From the NCBI GenBank assembly GCA_019637795.1, contig JAHBUY010000002.1, positions 682,001-746,000 of the forward strand: a stretch of DNA of 64,000 bases, written 5' to 3'. The translations under genes and the position numbers were made by a program. The stretch comes from a bacterium. Its GTDB lineage: Bacteria; Desulfobacterota; Binatia; HRBIN30; CADEER01. Under the pieces are notes generated by a model that worked only from the letters and a program-made list of their open reading frames with translations, had not been told where the DNA came from and searched no databases. Shown here one piece after another: positions 8,560-17,524 of the stretch (positions are counted from its first letter, which is position 1; each line of letters begins with the position of its first letter).

Positions 8560-9789
8560 CTACGCCATCTCCGCCAGCAGCGCGTCCATGCGCGCGAAGA
8601 CGGTCGTGATCGTCTCCTCGTCGGGCAGGAGGGTGACGCGGAAGTGGTCGGTGTAGTCGACGTTGAACGACGAGCCCGGCACGACCAGGACGTGCTTCTC
8701 CTCGAGCAGGCGCATGGCGAAGTCGGCGTCGTTGAACGCCGGCAGCACGTCGGTGCGGGCGCGGACGAAGGCATAGAGCGCGCCGCGCGGCGGCGTCAGG
8801 GCGAGGAAGGGCGAGCGGGCGACGGCGTCGATGATCGCCTGCCGCTGGCGGCCGAGGCGGCCGGTCGGCGCGGTGAGCTCGTAGATGCTCTGCACGCCGC
8901 CGAGCGCGGTCTGCACCGCCCACTGTCCCGGGACGCTGGCGCACAATCGGAGCGACGCCAGCATCTCGAGGCAGTTGAGATAGTCCGCCGCGTGATCGCG
9001 GCGGCCGCTGAAGAACACCCAGCCGGTGCGGAAGCCGCAGGCGCGGTAGACCTTCGACAGTCCGCCGAAGGTGGCGCACAACGTGTCCTGGCAGAGCGTC
9101 GCCACCGGCGTGTGGACGGCGCCGTCGTAGAGGACCCGGTCGTAGATCTCGTCCGAGAACAACGCGATGCGCCGTGTCTCGGCGACCCGCACCAGGCCCT
9201 CGACCACCGCGCGGGGATAGACGGCGCCGGTCGGATTGTTGGGGTTGATCAGTACCAGCGCCTTGCAGCGCGGGGTGATGAGGGCAGCCACGTCCTCGGG
9301 ATCGGGGACGAAGCCCGCCTCGGGCCGACAGGGGTAGTAGACCGGCTTGCCGCCGGCGATGACCACGGCGGCGGTCCACAGCGGATAGTCGGGCGCCGGC
9401 AGCAGCACCTCGTCGCCGGGCTCGAGCAGCGCCTCCATGGTCATGAGGATCAGCTCGGAGACGCCGTTGCCCATGAACACGTCCTCGGCGGTGACGCCGG
9501 GGATGCCCTTGTTCTGGGTGTCCATCACCACCGCCTCGCGGGCGGGGAAGATGCCCTTCTGGTGACAGTAGCCCTCGGCCTGCGGCAGGTTCTCGAGCAG
9601 CGCCAGGCGCAGCGTCTCGGGCGGCCGGAACCCGTACGCGGCGGGATTGCCGATGTTGAGCTTGATGACCTCGTAGCCCATCCGCTCCAGCTCCTGGGCG
9701 CGCCGCGCCAGCGGTCCGCGGATCTCGTAGCGGACGTGCGCCAGGTGGCGGGCGGGCATCAGGTGGGGGAGTGGTTGGGCGCTGGACAT
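8560..9789 (-). CDS. PLP-dependent aminotransferase (AlaA-like, class I/II)
   Basis: 409 residues, fold-type I aminotransferase closest in appearance to glutamate-pyruvate (AlaA-type) enzymes. It has IKLNIGNPAAYGF near the N-terminus, the INPNNPTGA cofactor loop (181-189), SDEIYD (212-217) and the Schiff-base lysine K246 in TFGGLSKVYRACGFRTGW. The start MSSAQ at 9789 is preferred over an upstream in-frame Met because conservation begins there. It is monocistronic and convergent with the SDR operon. Substrate specificity is inferred from family resemblance. Confidence 0.88.
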   Translation of the reverse strand: MSSAQPLPHLMPARHLAHVRYEIRGPLARRAQELERMGYEVIKLNIGNPAAYGFRPPETLRLALLENLPQAEGYCHQKGIFPAREAVVMDTQNKGIPGVTAEDVFMGNGVSELILMTMEALLEPGDEVLLPAPDYPLWTAAVVIAGGKPVYYPCRPEAGFVPDPEDVAALITPRCKALVLINPNNPTGAVYPRAVVEGLVRVAETRRIALFSDEIYDRVLYDGAVHTPVATLCQDTLCATFGGLSKVYRACGFRTGWVFFSGRRDHAADYLNCLEMLASLRLCASVPGQWAVQTALGGVQSIYELTAPTGRLGRQRQAIIDAVARSPFLALTPPRGALYAFVRARTDVLPAFNDADFAMRLLEEKHVLVVPGSSFNVDYTDHFRVTLLPDEETITTVFARMDALLAEMA

Positions 9790-10001
9790 ACGGTCGCTTA
9801 TCGATTGCCGGCTACGACGGCGCAAGCCGGGAGGATGGGGTGCGTTTCCTCTTCCGTGGGCGACCGGGCGCCGGCACTCCGCATGCGGTCCGGCATGCCG
9901 CGGGTCGCGACGCGAAATCGCGGTAGAGAAGCGCGATCGATCTGTTACAACGACCGGTGTCCGGCGTGCTGCGCTCATCGGTGCCGGGCGAGGAGTGGCG
10001 C

Positions 10002-10328
10002 ATGAAACGGCTGCAGCGGTTGGCGATGGCATCGGTACTGGTCCTGCTGATGACCGGCGGTGCGTACGCCCAGGGACAGGACTTCGAGCCGGTGCGCGAG
10101 CCGCAGCCGCGCGTCGGTCTGAGCGCGATGGTGATCAACGCCTTCTTCGTGCCACTGCGCTTTCCGGTGACGGTCGCCGGCGCGGCGCTGGCGGGCGCGA
10201 CCGGCTGGCTCACCGCCGGCAACCGGCATGCCGCCGACGACATCTTCGGCCTGGTCGACGGCACGCAGGTCATCACCACCGACATCATCGAGAAGCGCCA
10301 GCGCTTCACCTGGAGCGCCTACGACTGA
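10002..10328 (+). CDS. Small secreted protein, unknown function
   Basis: 108 residues starting from an ATG preceded by GAGGAG. The signal peptide is clear (MKRLQRLAMASVLVLLMTGG, cleavage near AYAQ, about residue 23). The mature part has a hydrophobic central stretch (VINAFFVPLRFPVTVAGAAL) with glycine/alanine small-residue spacing, suggesting membrane association after export. I do not recognise a family. It stands alone between a divergent aminotransferase and a repeat element. Confidence 0.7.
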   Translation: MKRLQRLAMASVLVLLMTGGAYAQGQDFEPVREPQPRVGLSAMVINAFFVPLRFPVTVAGAALAGATGWLTAGNRHAADDIFGLVDGTQVITTDIIEKRQRFTWSAYD

Positions 10329-10389
10329 GGGCGCGCCGCGCTCCCACGCGGCAGCCGCCGTTGCGACCGGCGCCCGGATGCGCGCGCCT

Positions 10390-10560
10390 GCCTAGTGCAC
10401 CGTCGTCGAGATGGGCTCACGCATCTTGCCGGCCCTCGACGTCCCTCGCAGCGTCACGCCTCCTTGGAATATTCCCGATATTCCTGCGTCGGCGTTCCTC
10501 GCGAGGACCGCCGATGACCGGCAACCTGCTCAACCCTGTCTCAACGACGGTGCACTAGGC
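10390..10560. repeat. MITE-like imperfect palindrome
   Basis: 171-bp foldback element. The outer ends are GCCTAGTGCACCGTCGT at 10390-10406 and its complement ending at 10560; the match extends with one mismatch to 22 bp. Inner arms also pair (TTGCCGG near 10427 with CCGGCAA near 10519), and the centre holds GGAATATTCC. CTAG is present at both ends, as for elements duplicating a 4-bp CTAG target. There is no coding capacity, so it would be non-autonomous. The parent element is not identified. Confidence 0.7.
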
Positions 10561-10615
10561 CGTTCCGTTGCTCGCGCGCCGGGCCGCGCTCCCGCGCGGC
10601 CCGCCAGCGCTGCCT

Positions 10616-11824
10616 TCACGTCCGGCGCGCCTGTATGCCTGCGGGGCTCGGCGCTGGAAGCCGATCCGGAATGTGATCGAGGTGATAGAGGGCGCGGCAG
10701 TTGTCGAGCAGGAACTTCTTCACCTCGGCGCGCGGCAGGCCGCGGAAGAGGCGGCCGATGGTGACGCGATTGTTCGGCCAGTCGCTGCCGGTGTGCGGGT
10801 AGTCCGTGGACCACATCAGGTGCTCGATGTTGAGGTGGTGCCGCAGCTCGAGGCCGATGGTGTCGATCATGAACGTCGCCCAGAAGTTGGTGTGGAACGT
10901 GCGGCTCGGCATCGTGCTCATGACCTCGGCGGCGCCGGTGTACCAGCGGTAGCGGAGGAACATGTCGTCGACTTGCTCCATCGCCGTCGGGATCCAGCCG
11001 ATGTTGCCCTCGACGATGACGAAGCGCAGGCGGGGGAACCTCTGGCAGGCGCCGGAGAAGAGGACGCGGAGCGCTGCTTCCATGGAATCCGCGCCCGCCT
11101 TCGAGGCGCCGGCGTGGGCGAGGAAGGCGAGGGTGCCGAACGACACCGTCGGTTGCAGGCCGGTGTCGGTGAAACTGCCGATGTGGATGCCGAGCGGGAA
11201 CGCCGCCTCCTCGGCGACGGCCCAGAAGCGATCGTCGTCGCCAGTCGGTTCGTAGGTGCCGTTGGGGAAGGCGGCGAGAAGGGCGCCGCGATGCCCGTGC
11301 GCCATCGCCCACTGCAGCTCGGCGATGGCATCGTCGATGCCGGTGGTGGGGATGATCGCCTGTGGGATCAGACGGCCGCCGGACGGGCCGCAGAGCTCGA
11401 GGATCCACTCGTTGTAGGCGCGCACGCAGGCGCACTGCAGCTCGCGATCCTCGCTGTAGGTGCGGGCGCCGGCGAGGGTGATGCTCGGATAGAGGATCTG
11501 GGCGTGGATGCCGTCGGCGTCGAGATCGGCGAGGCGGGCGGCGGTGTCGAAGCTGCCCGGGCGGATGGTGTCGTAGCGCATGCCCGAGGGACGGAACTGC
11601 AGGTAGCTCAGCCCGGCGGTGGCGGTGAGCCCGAGCGGGCGCAGCTTCTTGCCATCGTCGAACGACCAGACATCGCCCTCGTCGGTGTGCAGCACCTTGG
11701 GGGCGCGGGGGCGCAGGCGGGCGGGAACGCGTTGCTGCCAGAGATCGGGCGGTTCGTTGACGTGCGCGTCGGCGTCGACGATCGGGTAGTCGATGCTGGC
11801 GACCTCGGCGAACGGCTCGGACAT
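10616..11824 (-). CDS. Amidohydrolase family 2 (ACMSD-like) protein
   Basis: 402 residues of the TIM-barrel amidohydrolase-related family (metal-dependent hydrolases/decarboxylases such as aminocarboxymuconate semialdehyde decarboxylase). It shows the N-terminal DADAHVNEPPDLW metal-binding DxH-like motif, the mid-barrel HIGSF, and the C-terminal STDYPHTGSDWPNN carrying the conserved Asp. The start at 11824 is chosen because GGAGG precedes it. It is downstream of the thiolase/DUF35 pair on the same strand with a 32-bp gap, so it probably belongs to that catabolic unit. The substrate is unknown. Confidence 0.85.
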   Translation of the reverse strand: MSEPFAEVASIDYPIVDADAHVNEPPDLWQQRVPARLRPRAPKVLHTDEGDVWSFDDGKKLRPLGLTATAGLSYLQFRPSGMRYDTIRPGSFDTAARLADLDADGIHAQILYPSITLAGARTYSEDRELQCACVRAYNEWILELCGPSGGRLIPQAIIPTTGIDDAIAELQWAMAHGHRGALLAAFPNGTYEPTGDDDRFWAVAEEAAFPLGIHIGSFTDTGLQPTVSFGTLAFLAHAGASKAGADSMEAALRVLFSGACQRFPRLRFVIVEGNIGWIPTAMEQVDDMFLRYRWYTGAAEVMSTMPSRTFHTNFWATFMIDTIGLELRHHLNIEHLMWSTDYPHTGSDWPNNRVTIGRLFRGLPRAEVKKFLLDNCRALYHLDHIPDRLPAPSPAGIQARRT

Positions 11825-11856
11825 GGCGGCCTCCAGTGGCACGGCGCGGGATTGCG

Positions 11857-12288
11857 TCATCGGGTCGGCGTGAACAGCGGCGCCATCACCGTGCGCTCCA
11901 CGCCCGGATAGCGCAACGGTCGGAACACGGCGTGCACCGGCTGGTCGCAGCGCAGCGACTCCGGGGCGCAGTCGACGATGTAGCTGACGATGTGGACGGC
12001 GGGATCCTCGACCAGCGCCACCAGGCCGGTGACGAAGGGCAGGCGGTCGGCGACCTGCGGGATCCAGGCGTGACGCACCACCGACCAGGAGAAGAGGTGG
12101 CCGCGGCCGCTGACGTCGTGCCAGGTCATCGTCGCGCCGCCGCACCAGCGGCACGGCGGCTCGGGATACCACACCCCGCGTCCGCACCGATCGCAGCGCG
12201 GGATGCGCAGCGCGCCGCGCGCCGCGCCGGCCCACAGCTCGCGGGTCGGCGGCCAGTCGACGTCGGGCAGCGGAAAGTCGGGGTGCAT
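11857..12288 (-). CDS. Zn-ribbon/OB-fold protein (DUF35), thiolase partner
   Basis: 143 residues: N-terminal rubredoxin-like zinc ribbon CDRCGRGVWYPEPPCRWCGG (four Cys, two CxxC pairs) followed by an OB fold (WHDVSGRGHLFSWSVV onward). DUF35 proteins bind acyl-CoA and form obligate complexes with thiolase-like enzymes, as with the steroid side-chain aldolase Ltp2. The start codon overlaps the stop of the upstream thiolase by one base (TGATG), supporting a 1:1 complex with that protein. Confidence 0.88.
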   Translation of the reverse strand: MHPDFPLPDVDWPPTRELWAGAARGALRIPRCDRCGRGVWYPEPPCRWCGGATMTWHDVSGRGHLFSWSVVRHAWIPQVADRLPFVTGLVALVEDPAVHIVSYIVDCAPESLRCDQPVHAVFRPLRYPGVERTVMAPLFTPTR

Positions 12289-13493
12289 CACTGCCTGGCC
12301 AGGATCAGCGTGCTGGCCTGGGGGCCGGTATAGCCGCCGTAGACGCCGATGCGCGCTCCGCGCACCTGCGCCGCCGCCTCGCCGCGCAGTTGGCGCACGA
12401 TCTCGACCACGTGGGCGATGCCGAGCACGTAGGCGTGCGAGAGCAGCCCGCCGTGGGTGTTGTAGGGCAGCGAGCCGGTGTCGAAGCTCAGGCGCTCGCC
12501 GGCGACGAACGGTCCGCCCTCGCCCTTGGGGCAGAAGCCCATGTCCTCGATCTGCATCAGGGAAACGATGGTGAACGGGTCGTAGCAGGCGAGCACGTCG
12601 ACGTCGCCCGGCGCGACGCCCGCCATCGCGAAGGCCCCCGGCGCCGCGAACACCTGCGGCGTCGACGTGAACGCCTCCTGCTGCGACCAGTAGGCGCCGG
12701 TGCGCGAGTTGCCGACGCCGACGCCGAGCACGGCGATGATCGGCTGCCGCAGATCGCGTGCCCGCTCGAGCGAGGTCATGAGATAGGCGGCGCCGCCGTC
12801 GGAGATCAGGCAGCAGTCCTCCTTGCGGAAGGGATCGGCGATCAACGGGCTGGCGAGGTAGTCGGCGAGGGTGAGCGGCCGGTCGCGCATCACCGCGCTC
12901 GGGGTGTGCTGCGCGTGGCGGCGGCAGGCGACGGCGATGGCGCCGAGCTGCTCCGGCGTGGTGCCGAACTCGTGCATGTGGCGGCGCGCGATGGTGGCGA
13001 AGTAGACCGGCTGCGGGAACCAGCCGAACGGGATCTCGAGGTTCCGCTTGAACAGCTCCTCGGCGTGGACCTGGCCGGGGCCGCCCACCATCTGCGCCCG
13101 CTGCGTCGCCCAGGCGACGGAGAACGTGTTGAGCACGCAGGTCGCGCGGCCGTCGCGGATGGCCAGCGCGGCGTCGTAGGGCGCCGAACCCGCCCACACC
13201 ATGCCGCCGCCGCGGTCCGACTCCCACATCGCGTGCGTGGTGCCGAAGTGGGCGCGGAAGTCGCCGGCCGTGAGCTGGTCGCCGGAGAACGGCACGTACA
13301 TGATGCCGTCGACGTCGGCCGCCGTCAGGCCGGCGTCGGCGAGCGCGCGCTCGGTGGCCTGGGCCGCGATCTCGGTGGTCGTGCGACCCGAGGCGCGGGT
13401 GTAGTCGGCGTCGCCGATGCCGACGATGGCGACGGCGCCGGCGACGTCGTCCAGTGCGCTGGCGAATCCCCAGTCGGCGGTGGCGGACGGCAT
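12288..13493 (-). CDS. Thiolase-like protein of the DUF35-associated type
   Basis: 401 residues of the thiolase superfamily, SCP-x/Ltp2-like branch. It keeps the C-terminal NTHGGLLSHAY segment (Gly-rich loop with catalytic His) and GGYTGPQASTLI, but the stretch where degradative thiolases carry the nucleophilic Cys reads VLNTFSVAWATQRAQ with no Cys. That pattern is found in thiolase-fold aldolases or retro-aldol enzymes acting with DUF35 partners rather than in true acetyl-CoA acyltransferases. Coupled by TGATG to the DUF35 gene, with the amidohydrolase following. The likely role is cleavage of a CoA-activated side chain. Confidence 0.85.
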   Translation of the reverse strand: MPSATADWGFASALDDVAGAVAIVGIGDADYTRASGRTTTEIAAQATERALADAGLTAADVDGIMYVPFSGDQLTAGDFRAHFGTTHAMWESDRGGGMVWAGSAPYDAALAIRDGRATCVLNTFSVAWATQRAQMVGGPGQVHAEELFKRNLEIPFGWFPQPVYFATIARRHMHEFGTTPEQLGAIAVACRRHAQHTPSAVMRDRPLTLADYLASPLIADPFRKEDCCLISDGGAAYLMTSLERARDLRQPIIAVLGVGVGNSRTGAYWSQQEAFTSTPQVFAAPGAFAMAGVAPGDVDVLACYDPFTIVSLMQIEDMGFCPKGEGGPFVAGERLSFDTGSLPYNTHGGLLSHAYVLGIAHVVEIVRQLRGEAAAQVRGARIGVYGGYTGPQASTLILARQ

Positions 13494-13582
13494 CGGACGT
13501 GCCGTTAGCAGCAGCGCGCGGTGCCGGGCAACGAACGCGGGCCACGAACGCGGGCGATGGCGCGGACGGATTCCTCGCCGCT

Positions 13583-13623
13583 GCCGCCGCGCGGATGAGG
13601 GCGCTTCTCATGCGCGCGGCGGC
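13583..13623. terminator. GC-rich hairpin in the EamA/thiolase gap
   Basis: GCCGCCGCGCG-GATGAG pairs with CTCAT-GCGCGCGGCGGC around a 7-nt loop, about 16 bp of stem. It lies just past the EamA stop and before the thiolase start on the same strand. No T-tract follows, so termination is only inferred. Confidence 0.4.
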
Positions 13624-13652
13624 CGCCTCCCCGAGGCGACGGCGCCGATCGC

Positions 13653-14486
13653 TCAGCCGTTGAGGATGATCACGCCGGCGGCGACGACCGCCGCCGCGGC
13701 GATGCGGCGCGCGGCCCCGGGCTCGCCGAGCACCAGGGTGCCGATCAGCGCCGCGATGACGACGCTGGTCTCGCGCAGCGCCGAGACGTGCGCCATCGCG
13801 CCGCGGCTCAGGGCATAGATGACGATGCCGTAGCCCACCGTCGCCATCAGCCCGGCGACGACGCCGCGCGGCAGCACGGCGCGCACCGCGGGCCACACGG
13901 CGGGTCCGCGGCGGACCCGCGCCGCGGCGAGCAGCAGCGCCCCCTCCAGCATGTTCAGCCAGGCGATGTAGCTGAGGGCGCGCGGCGCCGCGCGCCCGCC
14001 GAGGCCGTCGAGCACGGTGTAGATGCCGATCATCGCCCCGGTGGCGGCGGCGAACCACAGGCCGCGCCGCTCGGCGCCGGCCTGCGCGCCGGCGACCAGG
14101 CTGGCGATGCCGATCGAGACCAGCGCGACGCCACCGACCTCCCGCGCGCCCAGTCGCTCGCCGGCGACCAGCGCGGCGCCGATCGCGACCAGCGGCGGCG
14201 CCAGCCCGCGCGCCAGCGGATAGACGCGGCTCAGGTCCCCGAAGCGATACGCGTTGACCAGGCAGAAGTAGTACGCGAGATGGGTCGCCACCGAGAGCAG
14301 CGCGAGGCCGAATCCCACCGCGCCGGGCAGCGGCATCAGCAGCGCCACCGGCGCGGAGAGCACCCCACCGGTGGCGCAGATGACCGCGACGCTGACCAGC
14401 CGGTCCTGTCCGACCTTGACGAACGAGTTCCACAGCGCGTGCAGCAGCGCCGAGAGCAGGACGGCGAGGACGAGGGTGGAGTCCAA
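13653..14486 (-). CDS. EamA/DMT-superfamily transporter
   Basis: 277 residues with about ten hydrophobic segments arranged as two repeated five-helix halves, as in drug/metabolite transporters (EamA). The N-terminal half shows LHALWNSFVK and the conserved ARGLAPPLVAIGAALVAGE; the second half repeats the pattern with ALSRGAMAHVSALRETSVV followed by LGEPGAARRIAAA. It is an inner-membrane permease for a small metabolite; the direction and substrate cannot be told. Single gene, flanked downstream by a GC hairpin. Confidence 0.88.
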   Translation of the reverse strand: MDSTLVLAVLLSALLHALWNSFVKVGQDRLVSVAVICATGGVLSAPVALLMPLPGAVGFGLALLSVATHLAYYFCLVNAYRFGDLSRVYPLARGLAPPLVAIGAALVAGERLGAREVGGVALVSIGIASLVAGAQAGAERRGLWFAAATGAMIGIYTVLDGLGGRAAPRALSYIAWLNMLEGALLLAAARVRRGPAVWPAVRAVLPRGVVAGLMATVGYGIVIYALSRGAMAHVSALRETSVVIAALIGTLVLGEPGAARRIAAAAVVAAGVIILNG

Positions 14487-14566
14487 GGCGTGGCGGAGAG
14501 TGAACGCCGGGTGCGCGGGTCAGCGGCCGCGCCGATGGCATCGGCGTCCGCGTCCGGCGCGCCGGC

Positions 14567-14812
14567 TCACGTCTGTGCGGGCGGGAAGAGCTGGTCGCGC
14601 TTCTTCCCCTCGAGCGCGCCCTCGAGCTGCGCCAGGGCGTCCTCCGCCGAGGCGGCGAGGCCCATCTTGGAGTGGTCCAGGCGGGTCATGTGGATGTCCA
14701 CCGGCACGGCGGTGAAGAAGCCGTTCGGCAGGCTCGACACCATGACGAAGAAGGCGTGTCCGTCGTCGTCGCGGAGCTGGTACCATTCCACCTTCTGCAC
14801 CACGTAGGCCAT
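14567..14812 (-). CDS. Conserved hypothetical protein, 81 residues
   Basis: Short soluble protein beginning MAYVVQKVEWYQLRDDDGHAF, with no signal peptide or membrane segment and an acidic/aliphatic C-terminal helix ending in a Lys-rich stretch. I do not recognise a family. Codon use matches its neighbours and it sits 18 bp downstream of galE on the same strand, so it is probably the last gene of the gloB-galE unit. Confidence 0.6.
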   Translation of the reverse strand: MAYVVQKVEWYQLRDDDGHAFFVMVSSLPNGFFTAVPVDIHMTRLDHSKMGLAASAEDALAQLEGALEGKKRDQLFPPAQT

Positions 14813-14830
14813 GCGTCGCTCCCTGCGGCC

Positions 14831-15799
14831 TCAGCCGCGTCGTCCGAGCTCCCAGTCGACCGCCGAGTCGACGATCTCCTCGAGGCTCGAGTGTTCCGCC
14901 CGCCAGCCGAGCGCGGCGCGCAGCGCCGAGGGATCGGCGACCAGGCTGGCGGGATCGCCGGGGCGGCGCGGCAGGACGTCGATCTCCGGCCGGCGGCCGA
15001 GGCGGCGGCCGACGGTCTCGATCACCTGCAGCACCGAGTTGCCGTGGCCGGTGCCGACGTTGAAGCTGACGCCGCTCGGCAACGCGTCCGCCTCGAGCAC
15101 CCGCACGTGGGCGCTGGCGAGATCGGTGACGTGAATGTAATCGCGTTCGCAGGTGCCGTCGCGGGTCGGGTAGTCGTTGCCGTACACCTGCACCGGCCGG
15201 CCGGCGAGCAGCGCGTCGATGACGCGCGGGATGAGATGCTCCTCGGGGCGGTGCGCCTCGCCGACCCGCCACGCGGGGTTGGCGCCGGCGGCGTTGAAGT
15301 AGCGCAGCGCCGCCGAGCGGAAGCCGGCGGCCGGCGCGCTGGCGTGCAGCAGCCGCTCGAAGGCCAGCTTGGAGGCGCCGTACGGCGAGGTCGGCGCCAG
15401 CGGCACCTGCTCCGGAATCGGCGACACCTCGGCGTTGCCGTAGACCGCGGCGGTCGACGAGAAGAGGATCACCGCGACGGGGTGGCGAGCGCACGCGATG
15501 AGCAGGCTGGCAGCGGCGGCGAGGTTGTTGCCCCAGTATTTTTCGGGGTCGCGCACCGACTCGCCGACGCTGATGTAGCCGGCGAGGTGGATGACGCCCT
15601 GCGGCCGATGGCGCGCGAAGACGGCGGTCAGGGCCGCGGTGTCCTCGCAGGCGACCGGCTCGTGCAGGTGGTCGCCGACCCGCTCGCGCGTCGCGCAGCG
15701 CAGATCGTCGACGACGATCGGCGTGTGGCCGGCCGCGGCCAGCGCGCGCGTGACGTGGGCGCCGATGTAGCCGGCGCCGCCGGTGACGATCACCTTCAT
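14831..15799 (-). CDS. galE: UDP-glucose 4-epimerase
   Basis: 322-residue extended SDR. The NAD motif is GGAGYIGAHV (7-16), the conserved HLAGYISVGESV is present (71-82), the Ser is in SSTAAVYG (114-121) and the catalytic pair Y140/K144 is in SPYGASK. It interconverts UDP-glucose and UDP-galactose for surface polysaccharide synthesis. It starts 2 bp after the gloB stop, in one operon. Length (usual 320-340) and motifs are complete. Confidence 0.92.
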   Translation of the reverse strand: MKVIVTGGAGYIGAHVTRALAAAGHTPIVVDDLRCATRERVGDHLHEPVACEDTAALTAVFARHRPQGVIHLAGYISVGESVRDPEKYWGNNLAAAASLLIACARHPVAVILFSSTAAVYGNAEVSPIPEQVPLAPTSPYGASKLAFERLLHASAPAAGFRSAALRYFNAAGANPAWRVGEAHRPEEHLIPRVIDALLAGRPVQVYGNDYPTRDGTCERDYIHVTDLASAHVRVLEADALPSGVSFNVGTGHGNSVLQVIETVGRRLGRRPEIDVLPRRPGDPASLVADPSALRAALGWRAEHSSLEEIVDSAVDWELGRRG

Positions 15800-15801
15800 G
15801 A

Positions 15802-16569
15802 TCAGAAGCTGTCCTTGAGCGCGCGCGTCCTGGCGAACACCTCGACGTCGGTCATCGGCAGCTCCGGGAAGCGCGCGCGCAGCGTGGCGCGCAGCTCGGG
15901 GCTGGTCCAGCGCAGGAAGGGGTTGGTCGCCTTCTCGGAGCCGATGGTGGTCGGCGTCGTCGTCGCGCCGGCGCGCATCTGCGCCTCCGACCAGGCGTGC
16001 TTCTCGCGCAGCGCGGCGTTCTCCGGCTCCAGCGTGCGGGCGAAGCGCAGGTTCTTCTCGGTGTACTCGTGGCCGAAGTAGACGCGCGTGTCGTCCGGCA
16101 GGACCAGCAGCTTCGACAGCGAGCCGATCATCATCGCCGCGTCGCCCTCGAAGAGCCGGCCGCAGCCGCCGGCGAACAGCGTGTCGCCGGTGAACACGGC
16201 GCGCTCATCGGGGAAGTAATACGCGATGTGGCCGGTGGTGTGGGCGGGAATGAAGACGACGCGCGCCGACAGCGAGCCGAGCGCGATGGTGTCGCCGTCC
16301 TGCACGCGCTGGGTGAGGCCGGGGATGCGGTCGTCGACCCCGTAGACGGCCAGGCCGGGGATCGCCTGCAGCAGCGCCTCGTTGCCACCGACGTGGTCGT
16401 AGTGATGGTGCGTCGGCAGGATGGCGGTCAGCGTCACCCGCTCGCGCGCCACCGCCTGCAGCACCGGCGGGGCCTCGGCGCAGTCGACGATGCCCGCCTG
16501 CTGGGTGCGTTCGTCGATGACCAGGTAGGCGTAGTTGTCGGACAGCTGCGGAACGGAAACGACCTTCAT
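15802..16569 (-). CDS. gloB: Hydroxyacylglutathione hydrolase (glyoxalase II)
   Basis: 255-residue metallo-beta-lactamase-fold hydrolase with the glyoxalase II signature THHHYDH (H54, H56, D58, H59), the bridging Asp in FTGDTLFAGGCGRLFEG and YFGHEYTEKNLRFA with substrate-binding residues near the C-terminus. It hydrolyses S-lactoylglutathione to lactate and glutathione in methylglyoxal detoxification. Length equals that of typical GloB. First of the gloB-galE unit and preceded by the lipocalin-like DUF7064-type gene only 10 bp upstream. Confidence 0.93.
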   Translation of the reverse strand: MKVVSVPQLSDNYAYLVIDERTQQAGIVDCAEAPPVLQAVARERVTLTAILPTHHHYDHVGGNEALLQAIPGLAVYGVDDRIPGLTQRVQDGDTIALGSLSARVVFIPAHTTGHIAYYFPDERAVFTGDTLFAGGCGRLFEGDAAMMIGSLSKLLVLPDDTRVYFGHEYTEKNLRFARTLEPENAALREKHAWSEAQMRAGATTTPTTIGSEKATNPFLRWTSPELRATLRARFPELPMTDVEVFARTRALKDSF

Positions 16570-16579
16570 CGTGGGACCC

Positions 16580-17524
16580 TCACGCGATCTGGTCGAGATA
16601 CTCCGACCAGCCGTAGCCGACGTGATCGCCGCAGCGCCATTCGGTCAGCCCTTCGCTGATGCGCGTGACCTTGCCGTCGCGGCGGTTGCGCAGCGGCAGC
16701 ATGGTGAGCACGCGGCCGCTGATCGCGACGTCGCCGGCGGTGCGCGTGTGCAGCGTCAGATCGATGCGATCGTGGTAATGGCCGGGCTCGGCCCAGTCGG
16801 TGTGGACGGTGAGCCGCTCGACGTAGTGGTTCTCGCCGCCGCGGAAGACGAAACCGCTCAGCAACTCGCTGCCGCCCTGGGTGACGATCTGCGAGCCCAT
16901 GAAGCCGAAGTCGTCGTCGAACTGGCCGATCAGCCAGCGATAGTACGCCGGCGACTGCCAGGAGCGCGGGCCCCAGGAGTGGTCGCGCAGGCCGAAGCCC
17001 TCGACGTCGAGCGCCCGGCCGTCGACGACCAGGCGGCCGGCGGCGCGTCCGTGCTGCTCGTAGTGGCCCTTGGCGAACACCATCTCGCTGTGCTCGAGCG
17101 CCGTGCCGCCGTAGATCGGGCTGAGGCCGTACCAGTCGAGCGTCAGCGCGACCGGCTGGAAGGGGTTGCCGGTGAAGGCGGCGCGCGGATCCTCGAGATC
17201 GAGAGGCTGTTTCAGGTACACGGCGTGGCCTTCGTAGGCGACCCGCAGGTGCTTGAACGGCTCGACGACGGAGAAGCGCATGCCGCCGGCGGCGAAGGCG
17301 CCGTTGTCGGCGATCTCCGGCCGCTTGTAGTTGAACAGGGCCGTGCCGTCGGCCTGGTAGACGGCGATCGTCATCTCCGCGTAGCGCTCGTTCGGCCGGT
17401 TGCCGATGCGGGCGAAGGCGCCGACCCGGGCCCGGCGGTCGTAGAAGTTGAAGTACATGCTCTCGTTGAAGTTCGCCTCGCCGGTGTTGGCGTGCATGTG
17501 CTCGTCGGCCGCTTCGATCGGCAT
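16580..17524 (-). CDS. DUF7064/7065-like lipocalin-fold protein
   Basis: 314 residues without signal peptide. Conserved-looking features are the N-terminal ESMYFNFYDRRARVGAF and the central GLRDHSWGPRSWQSPAYYRWL motif, shared with a group of beta-rich lipocalin/CrtC-like proteins found in lipid and xenobiotic gene clusters. The biochemical role of that group is not established; binding or hydration of a hydrophobic ligand is inferred from the fold family. The start at 17524 follows GGAG; a 13-base C tract on the coding strand lies just upstream (17546-17558). Confidence 0.65.
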   Translation of the reverse strand: MPIEAADEHMHANTGEANFNESMYFNFYDRRARVGAFARIGNRPNERYAEMTIAVYQADGTALFNYKRPEIADNGAFAAGGMRFSVVEPFKHLRVAYEGHAVYLKQPLDLEDPRAAFTGNPFQPVALTLDWYGLSPIYGGTALEHSEMVFAKGHYEQHGRAAGRLVVDGRALDVEGFGLRDHSWGPRSWQSPAYYRWLIGQFDDDFGFMGSQIVTQGGSELLSGFVFRGGENHYVERLTVHTDWAEPGHYHDRIDLTLHTRTAGDVAISGRVLTMLPLRNRRDGKVTRISEGLTEWRCGDHVGYGWSEYLDQIA

